From DASVTR01 sp036387475 (GTDB lineage: Bacteria > Acidobacteriota > Blastocatellia > Pyrinomonadales > Pyrinomonadaceae): a DNA stretch of 64,000 bases. The number at the start of each line of letters is the position of its first letter. The stretch's first letter is position 1. Position numbers and translations under genes: made by a program. Below the pieces are notes generated by a model, which was not told the origin of the DNA, made no database searches, and saw nothing but the letters and a program-made list of their open reading frames with translations. Below are positions 7,089 through 16,112 of the stretch, one piece after another. The stretch covers positions 186,001 to 250,000 of the forward strand of contig DASVTR010000003.1 of the NCBI GenBank assembly GCA_036387475.1, in the 5' to 3' direction.

Positions 7089-8528
7089 CTGTCGGATGAA
7101 TTAACAAGTAAGTCTGCGACGGCGTTGGCCGCGATGATTCGTGCGCGCGAGGTTTCGCCCGTCGAAGTAATGTTGGCGCACTTGCAACGCATTGAGGTGG
7201 TTAATCCGCGTCTGAATGCGATTGTGACGCTTGCGCCGGATGCGTTAGAGCGGGCGCGTGATGCGGAAAGTGAGTTGATGCGTGCAGAGCTAAAGGGGGC
7301 GCTGCACGGTGTTCCGGTGACGGTCAAGGATACGATTGACACGCAGGGGTTGCGGACGACGTGCGGGTCGCGCCTTCGTGCAGGGCACGTTCCGTCAATT
7401 GATGCGGCGGCGGTGGCACAACTGAAGGCAGCGGGTGCGATTGTGCTCGGCAAGACGAACGTGGCCGAGTTGGCTTTGACTTACGAGGCGGAGAATCCTG
7501 TCTTTGGCCGCACCAATAATCCGCACGACTTGCGACTGACGCCGGGCGGTTCATCCGGCGGCGAGGCGGCTGCTATCAGCGCGTGTTTGTCGCCCGCAGG
7601 ACTTGGCAGCGATTTGATGGGTTCGATACGCGTGCCCGCGCACTTTTGCGGCATCTTGGGACTCAAACCGACGACCGGGCGCGTAGATGGCGCAGGGCAC
7701 ACGCCGCCGACAATCGGCGCGCTCTCGCTCGGTGCGGTGATTGGCCCAATGGCACGCTGCGTCGAAGACCTCTCGCTGCTCTTGGGCGTGCTTGGCGAAG
7801 GCGGCGCGGCGGAATCCTTTGACGCGCGTGTGGGACAAAGGGCGCTGGATGCTTCTACCTTGCGCGGGTGTCGTGTCGCATGGTACGCAGCGGACGGCGT
7901 TGTGCCGGTTAATGAGGAAACGCTTGATGCGTTGAAGCGAGTCGCGCACGCGCTCAAAGATGCGGGGCTTGTCGTGAAGGAAGAACGCCCTCCGGGCGTC
8001 GAGCGTGGGCCGGAGTTGTGGACTAAGCTCTTTGCGCGTGCTGCCGCAAACTACCTGCGAAGGTTTTACGAAGGCTTGGAGAGAGAGGCTGGCGCGGACG
8101 CGCGATTTCTGTTGGCGTCGGCTGCTGCTGCCGACTCTGCGCCGCCGCTGCTGGACGATTTTCTGTTGGCTTGGGACGAGCGTGATTGCTTGCGCGCGGC
8201 GCTCCTTGAATGGATGAAGGAGACGCCCTTAATCGTCGCGCCGGTCGGGGCGGTTGAAGCGTTCGCGCACGGGGCGCGGAAGGTGCGCGTTGAAGAACAG
8301 ACGTTGAGTGTCTTTCGTGCTTTCGGTTACGCGCAGACTTATAACGTGTATGGCTTGCCTTCGGCGAGCGTCCCGGCGGGGCGCACACGCGAGGGCTTGC
8401 CCATCGGCGTACAGATTATCGGTAGACCGTTCGCGGAAGGGACTGTGCTGGCTGCGGCTCGAATCGTAGAGTCTGCGCTCGGCGGTTGGACTCAACCAGC
8501 GGAAGAAAGGATGAACGCGGAACGATGA
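7089..8528 (+). CDS. Amidase signature family protein
   Basis: Members of this family hydrolyse amides with a Ser-cisSer-Lys triad; GatA belongs here, but this looks like a stand-alone amidase. The Lys lies in PVTVKDTIDTQG (about residue 80), the cis-Ser in TPGGSSGGEAA, and the nucleophile in DLMGSIRVPA (about residue 179). That last motif is normally D-x-G-G-S, so a Gly is Met here. The family-typical LSDELTSKSATALAAMI lies upstream of the first conventional start (TTG 7125), so I start at CTG 7089 behind GGAG. The last seven residues (ERMNAER) are encoded by element C1. Confidence 0.88.
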   Translation: MSDELTSKSATALAAMIRAREVSPVEVMLAHLQRIEVVNPRLNAIVTLAPDALERARDAESELMRAELKGALHGVPVTVKDTIDTQGLRTTCGSRLRAGHVPSIDAAAVAQLKAAGAIVLGKTNVAELALTYEAENPVFGRTNNPHDLRLTPGGSSGGEAAAISACLSPAGLGSDLMGSIRVPAHFCGILGLKPTTGRVDGAGHTPPTIGALSLGAVIGPMARCVEDLSLLLGVLGEGGAAESFDARVGQRALDASTLRGCRVAWYAADGVVPVNEETLDALKRVAHALKDAGLVVKEERPPGVERGPELWTKLFARAAANYLRRFYEGLEREAGADARFLLASAAAADSAPPLLDDFLLAWDERDCLRAALLEWMKETPLIVAPVGAVEAFAHGARKVRVEEQTLSVFRAFGYAQTYNVYGLPSASVPAGRTREGLPIGVQIIGRPFAEGTVLAAARIVESALGGWTQPAEERMNAER

Positions 8529-8654
8529 ACGATGAACTGTTAAGAGCTAAGAATGAACCGTTAAGAGATAAAGATAAACGGTTAAGAGATAAAGACGAGT
8601 TATCAAGAGTTTTGGGCTTTTCATTCATCGTTCATCGTTCCGCGTTCATCCTTT
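8506..8654. repeat. Palindromic word element C1 (gaacgcggaacgatgaacgatgaa family)
   Basis: The left arm (8506-8536) lies inside the amidase 3' end and includes its stop codon. The right arm (8619-8654) is its reverse complement. The centre carries a direct repeat of about 21 nt (ggttaagagataaaga-like). Confidence 0.85.
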
Positions 8655-8779
8655 AGTTAGTGCTGATGAAACTCTTTCGCTTAAGCTTGTGAATCCGTTA
8701 TAGTGAGCGGCGGATATTTCAGTGAGCTGAGGCTAGCGCGTGCGTGTTGCGGGTCGCTCGCTCGGCAGATGGAGGAATC

Positions 8780-9799
8780 ATGGAAGCTATCATCCCAATC
8801 TTATTTATCATCATGGCTTTGTTCATGCTGATTGTGGCGGCGAAGACGATTAAGATTGTGCCGCAGGCGACCGTCATGCTGATTGAGCGGCTGGGCCGGT
8901 TTAGCCGCGTGGCGGGCAGCGGGCTTAACGTGATTGTGCCGTTTCTTGACCGCCCACGCGCCGTCTACTGGACGAACACGCGGCCCGGTCTGACTTCGAT
9001 TGATTTGCGCGAATCGTTCATAGACCTGCCGCCGCAGCCCGTCATCACGCGCGACAATGTGACCATACACGTTGACTCGATTGTTTACTGGCAAATCACA
9101 GACCCCATCAAGGCCGTCTACGAAGTCGCAGACCTCGTGGGCAGTATTGTTCAATTAACGATAACAGGCATGCGCGCCGTGATGGGCGACATGGACTTGG
9201 ATCACACGCTCTCGCAGCGCGACCAGATTAGCGCCAAGCTGCGCGTCATCCTCGACGAGGCGACGGACAAGTGGGGCGTGAAGGTCACGCGCGTTGACGT
9301 GAAGAACATCAACCCGCCGGAGGATGTGCGCGTAACGATGGAAAAACAGATGACTGCGGAACGCACGCGCCGCGCTCTCGTCCTGCAGGCAGAGGGTGAG
9401 AGGCAGGCTTCCATTACTCGCGCCGAAGGTGAGAAGCAGGCGGCGGTGACGCGCGCCGAAGGCGAGAAGGAATCCGCCATCCTGCAAGCAGAGGGCGCGG
9501 CGCAGGCACGCCTTCGTCAGGCGGCGGCAGAATCCGAAGCCATCGCGCGTATCTCGCAGGCGATGCTCGGCCACGGTAACCCGGCGCAGTATCTCATCAC
9601 CTCGCGCTACATAGAATCCCTGCGCGACATGACGCGCGGCAATAATTCGAAAGTCGTATTCATGCCGGTCGAGACATCAAGCATGCTGTCAAGCATTGGC
9701 GCAATCAAAGAGATGCTCTCGGAGACGGGCGAGAAGAGTTCATCTAAAAGAGACGACAATCCGCAGCCTCCACGTCCGCGTCAATTGCCTAACAGTTGA
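8780..9799 (+). CDS. SPFH/band-7 (stomatin/prohibitin-like) membrane protein
   Basis: The protein has one N-terminal membrane helix (IIPILFIIMALFMLIVAAKT), then an SPFH domain with VPQATVMLIERLGRFSRVAG and YWQITDPIKAVYEV. A coiled coil follows, made of 11-residue repeats of the RAEGEKQAAVT type (about residues 205-255). Such proteins form cage-like assemblies in the membrane and associate with proteases; QmcA is the closest named relative. ATG 8780 is chosen over the open frame from 8744 because GGAGGA (8771-8776) directly precedes it. The tail is Pro/Ser-rich. It is monocistronic and converges on the FG-GAP gene. Confidence 0.92.
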   Translation: MEAIIPILFIIMALFMLIVAAKTIKIVPQATVMLIERLGRFSRVAGSGLNVIVPFLDRPRAVYWTNTRPGLTSIDLRESFIDLPPQPVITRDNVTIHVDSIVYWQITDPIKAVYEVADLVGSIVQLTITGMRAVMGDMDLDHTLSQRDQISAKLRVILDEATDKWGVKVTRVDVKNINPPEDVRVTMEKQMTAERTRRALVLQAEGERQASITRAEGEKQAAVTRAEGEKESAILQAEGAAQARLRQAAAESEAIARISQAMLGHGNPAQYLITSRYIESLRDMTRGNNSKVVFMPVETSSMLSSIGAIKEMLSETGEKSSSKRDDNPQPPRPRQLPNS

Positions 9800-9824
9800 A
9801 ACGTCTTGATAGCTCAAGATGAGG

Positions 9825-12401
9825 TTAACACTTATTGGATGATGGCTCGTCGGGATAGCCGCTATCGCACAGCTTGATACTGCACCATCCCTTCTGTGCC
9901 GTGAAGAACTCCTGCTTGTTGACTCCCAGTGTGCTGAAGAGATCAGAGATCATCTCGTATGAGGGATAGATCAGAGGATTGCTTCCGTCCAGGTCACTCG
10001 GCTGGTTCTGACAGAGCAGATAGACGTTCCAGGTTTGAGCATCTACGTTTTGAGCATATACTGGCTGTGCCCACCAGCTATAATTATGATCGTTACTTAC
10101 CGGACGCCACGGATTTTGATACTTAGCATCGTAAGTGCAGGGCACGTTGGATGTGCAGTTGTACCAGACCAGGAGGTTGAAAGCTGCTGGAATCAACTGT
10201 TGGTAGAAGCTGATTCGATCTGATATCTGTGTCGAATCAGAAAGCATATACTCCTCACCGACCGTCCAGCTCCAGGCGTTCTCAGCCAGATACCCGACCA
10301 GTGGGAGCTTGGTTTCGTCATTGACGATGTCGTTCAAGTCAGCCGTGTAGTTTTCGATTTCAGTGTTATACGTGTCCTGAAGGGAAGTCTTTAGCGCGCT
10401 GACGGCATCGTCTAAATTTGCAAAATTAATAGAGACAGGAGAGGTAGGCCGGGAGAGAACCGAACCGAAAATGGACGCAAACATTCCGACGAGAACGTTA
10501 TACTCCGGGCCAAACGGTAGCGCCGCAGCCCCCCAGACTGCCATCAGTAAGAACTGTTGGGGCCAATAATTGAGCGTATTGGTGACGGTGCCTTCGCCGA
10601 CATTCGTGACACAATGCTGTAAATCATTTTTCGTTTGGTTCGCGTAGGTGTTCTGGGCATAGTCCATCATATTATTAATTAACAGAACGGCATCGGGAAC
10701 GTTTTCAAATTCCGATGCCAGGACTAGCTGCACGAAGCTCCAGTCTTGCTGCGTGACATAGGATGGTGCATCGCTCGGCATGGAAGGCGTGCCTGCGTAG
10801 AGTTCCGACGCCCATCCCTTAAAATTCTGCTGATCTGCGCTGGTGGCGACCAGATACTGGCTCCTGATATTACTGTTACAATCTTTATCGAAGTAGTTGC
10901 TGATGTATGCGTAAGCGAATTGCTGGCCCTGTGTGGTGAATGCGGTGAGACCTGCGCTTGGGATGCCGTTGAAAAGGTCAATCGCCCAGGCAGCAATGAA
11001 GTTGACGCTCTCGCCCAGAACTTCGAGGGCTGAGCCATCCCATCCAAAGATTCCGAGGTAACAGGGATACTGGTGATAGTTGTTGCAGGGGTCTCCCTGC
11101 TTGAAGGCCATGACCTCTGCCTTCTGGTCTCCGTCAATATCAGCGCAGAAGAACGTGTCTGTCGTACTAAAATTCCACCACCCATTCGAGATGTCTCCGC
11201 TCGCTGTCCAAACGACCTCAAGCTCGCTGCTTGAGCTATTCCATTTAAAGACGCCTATGTAACACGGATACTGTGGCGTATCACTCTGCGGTTTATAGCA
11301 GATGATTTCGTCCGCTTTGTCTCCGTTGATATCTCCAAAATAAAATTGGTCTATAGTGCTAAAGTTCCACCAGCCGTTGGAGATGTCTCCGCTCTTGACC
11401 CAGACAAGCTCAAGCTCGACGCTTGAGCTGTTCCACTTGAACACTCCAATATAACAAGGGAACTTTTCCGTATCGGTCTGCGGCTTAAAGCCGATGATTT
11501 CATCAATTCCGTCTCCGTCCAGGTCTGCACTATAGAATTGGTCTTGGGCGCTCAAGTTCCACCCGCCATTTGAGATAGTTCCGCTCGCAATCCACAGCGC
11601 GTCCAGTTGATTGCTGGAGCTATTCCATTTGAGCACGCCAATCCGGCGTGGATTATTTTGTCCCGGGTTGAAAATTAATATCTCCACCTGCCCATCGCCA
11701 TCGAGGTCTGCACAGTAGAGTTGGTCTGTCCATCCAACGTTCCATGTGCTGCTGCCGCCGGTTGTAGAGCTATATGACAGAAGCTGAAGGCTACCGTTCA
11801 CCCATTTGTAGACGGCTATGATAGGGCCGTATTGGGGTATGCTTTCCATGCCATAGCCCACTATTTCGGCGACCCCATCCCCATCAATATCTCCGACGTA
11901 TATATTTGAAAAGTAGAAGTAAGCGGTGGGGCCTGAAGTCGGGGTAGAGCAGATGGTCGTATTTTGCACAGCCAGCGTCTGGTAACCGGATTGAGGGTCA
12001 AGCTGCCATTTGAACACGCCCAGGTAGCAAGGATAATGTGTAATGTTACTATTCCCCAATTTCAAGGCTGCAATCTCATCCTGCCCATCGCCATCCAGGT
12101 CAGCGCACAAAAACTGGTCGCCGTAATCGAATGTCCATGCCCCTCCGGGCATCTGTGCGCCCGTCATCCAATTAGTAATCATTAGATACTGAGGGTCACT
12201 GGCCCAGTTCGGAGAAAGCTCGCCATATCTGAAATAGGAGTTGACGCTGAGCGAAAGATTATCAATGTCGTTGCTAAAAACTATCACTTCCTGTCTGCCG
12301 TCTCCGTCAATGTCGCCCGTGCTGAAGACGTTTGAATTACCTAATTGCCATCGAGTGGCAGCCTGACAAGAGATGAATTTTGAGGTTGGAGGTGTAAACA
12401 T
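9825..12401 (-). CDS. FG-GAP/VCBS repeat protein with an uncharacterised helical C-terminal half
   Basis: Residues about 20-425 contain seven calcium-binding FG-GAP repeats (GDIDGDGRQEV, ADLDGDGQDEI, GDIDGDGVAEI, ADLDGDGQVEI, ADLDGDGIDEI, GDINGDKADEI, ADIDGDQKAEV), predicting a beta-propeller. The remaining ~430 residues match nothing I recognise. They include long amphipathic helices around a hydrophobic stretch (FLLMAVWGAAALPFG, then YNVLVGMFASIFGSVLS), and cysteines near the end. No signal peptide is seen. ATG 12401 is chosen for the AAAGGA six to seven nt upstream. The gene is visibly AT-richer than its neighbours, which suggests transfer. The leader from the candidate promoter would be about 300 nt. 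Confidence 0.8.
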   Translation of the reverse strand: MFTPPTSKFISCQAATRWQLGNSNVFSTGDIDGDGRQEVIVFSNDIDNLSLSVNSYFRYGELSPNWASDPQYLMITNWMTGAQMPGGAWTFDYGDQFLCADLDGDGQDEIAALKLGNSNITHYPCYLGVFKWQLDPQSGYQTLAVQNTTICSTPTSGPTAYFYFSNIYVGDIDGDGVAEIVGYGMESIPQYGPIIAVYKWVNGSLQLLSYSSTTGGSSTWNVGWTDQLYCADLDGDGQVEILIFNPGQNNPRRIGVLKWNSSSNQLDALWIASGTISNGGWNLSAQDQFYSADLDGDGIDEIIGFKPQTDTEKFPCYIGVFKWNSSSVELELVWVKSGDISNGWWNFSTIDQFYFGDINGDKADEIICYKPQSDTPQYPCYIGVFKWNSSSSELEVVWTASGDISNGWWNFSTTDTFFCADIDGDQKAEVMAFKQGDPCNNYHQYPCYLGIFGWDGSALEVLGESVNFIAAWAIDLFNGIPSAGLTAFTTQGQQFAYAYISNYFDKDCNSNIRSQYLVATSADQQNFKGWASELYAGTPSMPSDAPSYVTQQDWSFVQLVLASEFENVPDAVLLINNMMDYAQNTYANQTKNDLQHCVTNVGEGTVTNTLNYWPQQFLLMAVWGAAALPFGPEYNVLVGMFASIFGSVLSRPTSPVSINFANLDDAVSALKTSLQDTYNTEIENYTADLNDIVNDETKLPLVGYLAENAWSWTVGEEYMLSDSTQISDRISFYQQLIPAAFNLLVWYNCTSNVPCTYDAKYQNPWRPVSNDHNYSWWAQPVYAQNVDAQTWNVYLLCQNQPSDLDGSNPLIYPSYEMISDLFSTLGVNKQEFFTAQKGWCSIKLCDSGYPDEPSSNKC

Positions 12402-12713
12402 ACAGGATTCCTTTCTGAGTGGTTGTGCCTGGTTTGCCAACAGCATCGGCCCTGGCATAGGAGGAGCGTGAACTCATGCCCGACTTCCCGGCCTGAGGGG
12501 CTTCGCAATGCACTCAACGGATGCCGGGAAAACTCAGGATGTGCGCGGAAGCGAATGGGCTTCGCCGAATCTCGAACCGCAATTCTGAATAATTCTTCTC
12601 AACCGCAACCGGGCCAGCCGTCCTCGGAGGTTTGGAGAGCATCTATACCGAAGCGGCGAGGCTACAACTCCGCCATTGCGGAGCAAGTATTAATCCGGTC
12701 ATGGTCGGGCGAG

Positions 12714-12743
12714 ATTATATCCTTCGAGCAAGTTGCGTTGCAA
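12714..12743 (-). promoter_or_regulatory. Candidate promoter of the FG-GAP gene
   Basis: On the minus strand TTGCAA (12743-12738) and a perfect TATAAT (12719-12714) are 18 nt apart. The -35 box lies inside the 14-bp palindrome, which could therefore act as an operator. Confidence 0.4.
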
Positions 12744-12763
12744 AGAAAATCTTTGCAACGCAA
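12733..12763. promoter_or_regulatory. Perfect 14-bp inverted repeat, possible operator
   Basis: TTGCGTTGCAAAGA is followed by AAA and then its exact reverse complement. There is no T-run on either side, so it is a poor terminator. Overlap with the candidate -35 box favours a repressor site. Confidence 0.45.
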
Positions 12764-12871
12764 AGCATCCCAGTGAGTAGATTCGTTAGGGCGCAACTCC
12801 GGGGCTAACCATCCGAGCCGTTTCCACAGCAGCTTACGCTGAATCTCTTGCACGCTGTAATAAAAAGCTTT

Positions 12872-13630
12872 CTATACAGACAATATGTGACGAGAGAGCG
12901 CCGTATATCTTGAGCCGCCTGGGCCAAGCTCGCTGCGCATGAGGGTGATTTCATTCACCTTTAATTCCATCGCCTCAAATCCAATCTCTTTGTGAAGCGC
13001 AGCCAGTTCGCGTGCGCCTGCGGGCTGGCGCAGGCGTGCGATTGTGATGTGCGGATGAAAGGAGCGCTCCTCGCGCTTAAAGCCCGCGACGGCGCATTCG
13101 CTTTCGAGGGAGTTGTGGAGACGTGCGAGAGTGCAGGATGCGTCGTGTAGGCCGAGCCAGAGGACGCGCGGTTGTCCGTGCGAGGGAAAAGCACCGGCGT
13201 CGGCGACTGTGAGAGTAAAGGGCGCGATGGCGCTCGCCGCGCGCTCTGCTGCGAGTAATAAAGCAGGGATGCGGCTCGCTTCGACATCGCCGAAGAATTT
13301 CAAGGTGAGATGTAGCTTCTCTGTGCGCTCCCAACCGGCGCGCACGCGTGGCATCTGCAAGCGCAGTTGCGTGATGTGTTCAGAGGCGCGTGCGCGGACT
13401 TCAGACGTTAACTCGATGGCACAGAAAAGACGCAGGCGCGATGCGTTGACGCGAGAGTGTAATTCGTTGCCGCTGGCGGGCGTTGACGAGTTGACGGGAA
13501 GTGATTGAGCGCCTTTGTCGTCAACGTGCTTTTTCTCGTCGCGTGGTTCAATCGACACGTCAACGCGTGTTGTCTCTCTATCGCCGCGTATTTCAGTCAA
13601 TGCGTCTTTGTCTCTTGAAGCATCGTTCAT
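12872..13630 (-). CDS. thpR: RNA 2',3'-cyclic phosphodiesterase (2H/LigT family)
   Basis: ThpR opens 2',3'-cyclic phosphates and belongs to the 2H phosphoesterases. Both HxTx motifs are present: HLTLKFFG at residue 107 and HPHITIAR with H194. The catalytic domain begins near residue 66 (RLRLFCAIEL). The first 65 residues are charged and look disordered, which is unusual. The ATG overlaps the acylase stop codon by 4 nt (ATGA), which supports this start and translational coupling. It is the last gene of the aldehyde dehydrogenase-acylase-thpR unit. Confidence 0.9.
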   Translation of the reverse strand: MNDASRDKDALTEIRGDRETTRVDVSIEPRDEKKHVDDKGAQSLPVNSSTPASGNELHSRVNASRLRLFCAIELTSEVRARASEHITQLRLQMPRVRAGWERTEKLHLTLKFFGDVEASRIPALLLAAERAASAIAPFTLTVADAGAFPSHGQPRVLWLGLHDASCTLARLHNSLESECAVAGFKREERSFHPHITIARLRQPAGARELAALHKEIGFEAMELKVNEITLMRSELGPGGSRYTALSRHILSV

Positions 13631-16071
13631 TGCGTCGCTGGTTCAAGCGTGATGGTTTCTCTGGCCGCTGCGGTGACGGCTGCTTTTGTGTAGGGAAAGA
13701 CGCGCGGCGTGACGTTGCGCCAATCGTCTAGCTGGTCTTTCCAGTGCGAGCTTGAAGGCAAGCCTGAGATGCCGAGCGTTATGCCTTGCTGCGTGCGGTC
13801 CCAATCTGCCGTGTCTGCGATGAGACGCATCGAGACGGCAGAGCCTCGATTAACGGTTGGTAAACGGCCTACGCCGCCGTTCTGTGGAACAGGTGTTATC
13901 TGAAACTGCGCGCCGAGGAGCGGGACTTGCGCCAGCGGGTGAGGAAATTTAACAAGAGCCTCGCGTCCCCAAGTCCACTGCGTCTCGTCAGCGCCGTAGT
14001 CTTTCAACAACTCTGCGCGGGCCTCCGCGTAAGCCGCGCGCAGCAGTTCCGCATAGCTCTTAAACTCTTTCGGCAGCCAGGCACTCGGCTTCTCCGTGAT
14101 AAGCCAGTCAACGAACGTGTCTGCGTTCGTGTAGTTGTACTGCTTTGCGCGTTCCGCTCCAACGGCAGCCGTCAGGATGAGCCTGCGGAAAGCATCACGC
14201 AGGTGAGAGACGAGCAGCGCGGCGCGCGATTCCGGCACGACGCGCCCGTCCCACTCTTTCAAGAGGCGTAAGTGTTCAAGCAGTTGATCGTCGCTTCCTG
14301 CGCGGGCTGTCGGAAAGATTTCCTTGTAAAATTCAACGGCGAAGGTGTTGCCGGAGATAGTGTAGGTATCTGCGAGGATGGAGCGAAAGTCTGCGATAGT
14401 TAATTTCGGTTTGGCTTGCAACAGATTGTAGATGCGGCGTGCGCGATAGGCGGCCAGCGGCGCGACTGTCAATTTGTGTGGGTAGCTGTGACCGACGATG
14501 CGGCTGTTGGCTGTGACAATCATGCCCGAAGGCGGGTCGTAAACATGAGGTAATGCGTCGAAGGGGATGAAGCCCGTCCACTCGCCATCGTCTGTTGCGC
14601 CGTCGTAAGGAAGTTTGCCGTCGCCCGTCTTGCGGATGGGGAAGCGCCCGACGCCGTAGTAGCCTATGTGGCCGCGCGTGTCCGCGTAAATCATGTTGAA
14701 GGCAGGGCCGGAATAATCTTTGAGCGCCGATTGAAACTCTGCCCAGTTGCGCGCAGAGTTGAGCGCGTAGAACGACTCTGCGAGGTTGGCCCGCGCGTCG
14801 AGCGCCGTCCAGCGCAACGCATAGCGTTTGGAATCTTTCTCTAAGATGATCGGGCCGTGGCGCGTCGTCGTCACATCAAATGAGACTGTCTCCGTCTCTG
14901 CGCTTGTAAAACCTTTGCGAACCTTAATCTCCTCGCGCCGCACTTCGGCTTCGCGCCAGCCCGTGGGCGTCTGGTAGCGGCGCGGATTGGTTGCATCGAA
15001 CTTTTCGACGTAGAGGTCTTGCGTGTCAGGTTCGAGACTAGTCACGCCCCATGCTATGTGCTCATTGTGGCCGATGGCTATGCCGGGCAAGCCAGCGACG
15101 GAGACGCCTGCGGCGCGCAACCCCGGCATGCTCAGATGCAACATGTACCAGATCGAAGGCGCAGACGCAGGCAGGTGCGGGTCGTTTGCAAGTAAGGGCT
15201 TGCCCGTGATGGTGCGCTTGCCTGAGACGACCCAATTGTTGCTGGCCGCGTTGTCGTGCGCGTAGAGGCCGATGCGTTCGAGCGAGCTTTTCATCAATGC
15301 TTCGTCGGCGGCGACCGCCCTCATTGTTTCAGCTTCGATTGCAGGGTGTTGGCCCATGCTCTTGTCTGTCGAAGCTGCCGCTTTCTTCGTGTTGGCGTTA
15401 TCGCTGCCGACCAGAATCACGTCGAGCGGGGAAGTTTCGGGAAAGAGCGCGTCGCGCTGCGCTTGCGGCAAATCGCCAAAGGCCGCGCGTGTTATATCCT
15501 GCCTCCACGTCGTCGAGAGGCTTTCGTCAAACAGTTTGCTGGTGACGAGCGAATCTGCGACGCGCCAAGGACGAGGGCGTAATTGCAGGATTTGAAACTC
15601 CGGCGGCAAGCTCTTTGCATCGAGCGAATCGATATAAGCGTTGACGCCGCGCGCATAGTCTTCCAGCGCTCGCCGCAGCTTCGCAGACATGAGCGTCGCT
15701 TGCGCTTCCGCCAGTTGCGCAAAGCCGAAAGTGCGATGGCGCTTGTCCTCTTCCAGTGTTGCCTTGCCGAAAATCTCCGATAACTCGCCGCGCGCCGTCC
15801 GGCGAAAGAGTTCCATTTGAAAAAGGCGGTCGCTCGCCGTCACGTAGCCCTGCGCATAATAGAGGTCTGCCTCGTTCGCCGCTTCGATGTAGGGAATACC
15901 GCGCTCGTCTCGATGAATAATGACGCGGCTCTTGAGGCCGTCGAGACGAAGCGTTGTCGCAGACGCGGGCGCTTGCTTTGTTTGCTGCGCGAAGGTGCGA
16001 GCGTCCAGTGTCGTCAATGCAGAGAAGAGAAGAGAGAAGCTTAAACAGAGAGCGATAAAGAAGTTTTTCAT
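13627..16071 (-). CDS. Penicillin acylase family protein (Ntn-hydrolase), exported
   Basis: These periplasmic N-terminal-nucleophile hydrolases cleave amides such as penicillins or acyl-homoserine lactones after self-processing. A signal peptide is visible (MKNFFIALCLSFSLLFSALTT, split after 20 residues). An alpha chain and spacer follow, then the processing site AAS-NNWVVSGK with the presumed new N-terminal Ser at residue 277 and the beta-chain motif LLANDPHL. ATG 16071 has AGGGA six nt upstream. An in-frame ATG at 16116 overlaps the upstream stop by 4 nt and would lengthen the leader. The substrate is not predictable. Confidence 0.9.
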   Translation of the reverse strand: MKNFFIALCLSFSLLFSALTTLDARTFAQQTKQAPASATTLRLDGLKSRVIIHRDERGIPYIEAANEADLYYAQGYVTASDRLFQMELFRRTARGELSEIFGKATLEEDKRHRTFGFAQLAEAQATLMSAKLRRALEDYARGVNAYIDSLDAKSLPPEFQILQLRPRPWRVADSLVTSKLFDESLSTTWRQDITRAAFGDLPQAQRDALFPETSPLDVILVGSDNANTKKAAASTDKSMGQHPAIEAETMRAVAADEALMKSSLERIGLYAHDNAASNNWVVSGKRTITGKPLLANDPHLPASAPSIWYMLHLSMPGLRAAGVSVAGLPGIAIGHNEHIAWGVTSLEPDTQDLYVEKFDATNPRRYQTPTGWREAEVRREEIKVRKGFTSAETETVSFDVTTTRHGPIILEKDSKRYALRWTALDARANLAESFYALNSARNWAEFQSALKDYSGPAFNMIYADTRGHIGYYGVGRFPIRKTGDGKLPYDGATDDGEWTGFIPFDALPHVYDPPSGMIVTANSRIVGHSYPHKLTVAPLAAYRARRIYNLLQAKPKLTIADFRSILADTYTISGNTFAVEFYKEIFPTARAGSDDQLLEHLRLLKEWDGRVVPESRAALLVSHLRDAFRRLILTAAVGAERAKQYNYTNADTFVDWLITEKPSAWLPKEFKSYAELLRAAYAEARAELLKDYGADETQWTWGREALVKFPHPLAQVPLLGAQFQITPVPQNGGVGRLPTVNRGSAVSMRLIADTADWDRTQQGITLGISGLPSSSHWKDQLDDWRNVTPRVFPYTKAAVTAAARETITLEPATQ

Positions 16072-16112
16072 GAACAATCCCTGATAGAACAATCTATGCT
16101 GGCGATTCAAAA

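Larger units (their letters stand above)
12402..12871. other. Intergenic region upstream of the FG-GAP gene
   Basis: This 470-nt gap holds a candidate minus-strand promoter at 12714-12743 and a 14-bp perfect palindrome at 12733-12763. A 63-codon open frame within it has no supporting signal. The rest shows nothing I recognise. Confidence 0.6.

Noticed and set aside
6400..7107. A 235-codon open frame antisense to lysR
   Set aside because: It runs opposite the regulator, uses an unusual Ser/Thr-rich composition, and lacks a start signal.
9799..9824. Short hairpin (tcttga-tagc-tcaaga) after the SPFH gene as a terminator
   Set aside because: Only six pairs and no T-run; not enough to support a terminator.
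12662..12853. A 63-codon minus-strand frame in the gap upstream of the FG-GAP gene
   Set aside because: No Shine-Dalgarno, no recognised motif, and it overlaps the candidate promoter and palindrome.
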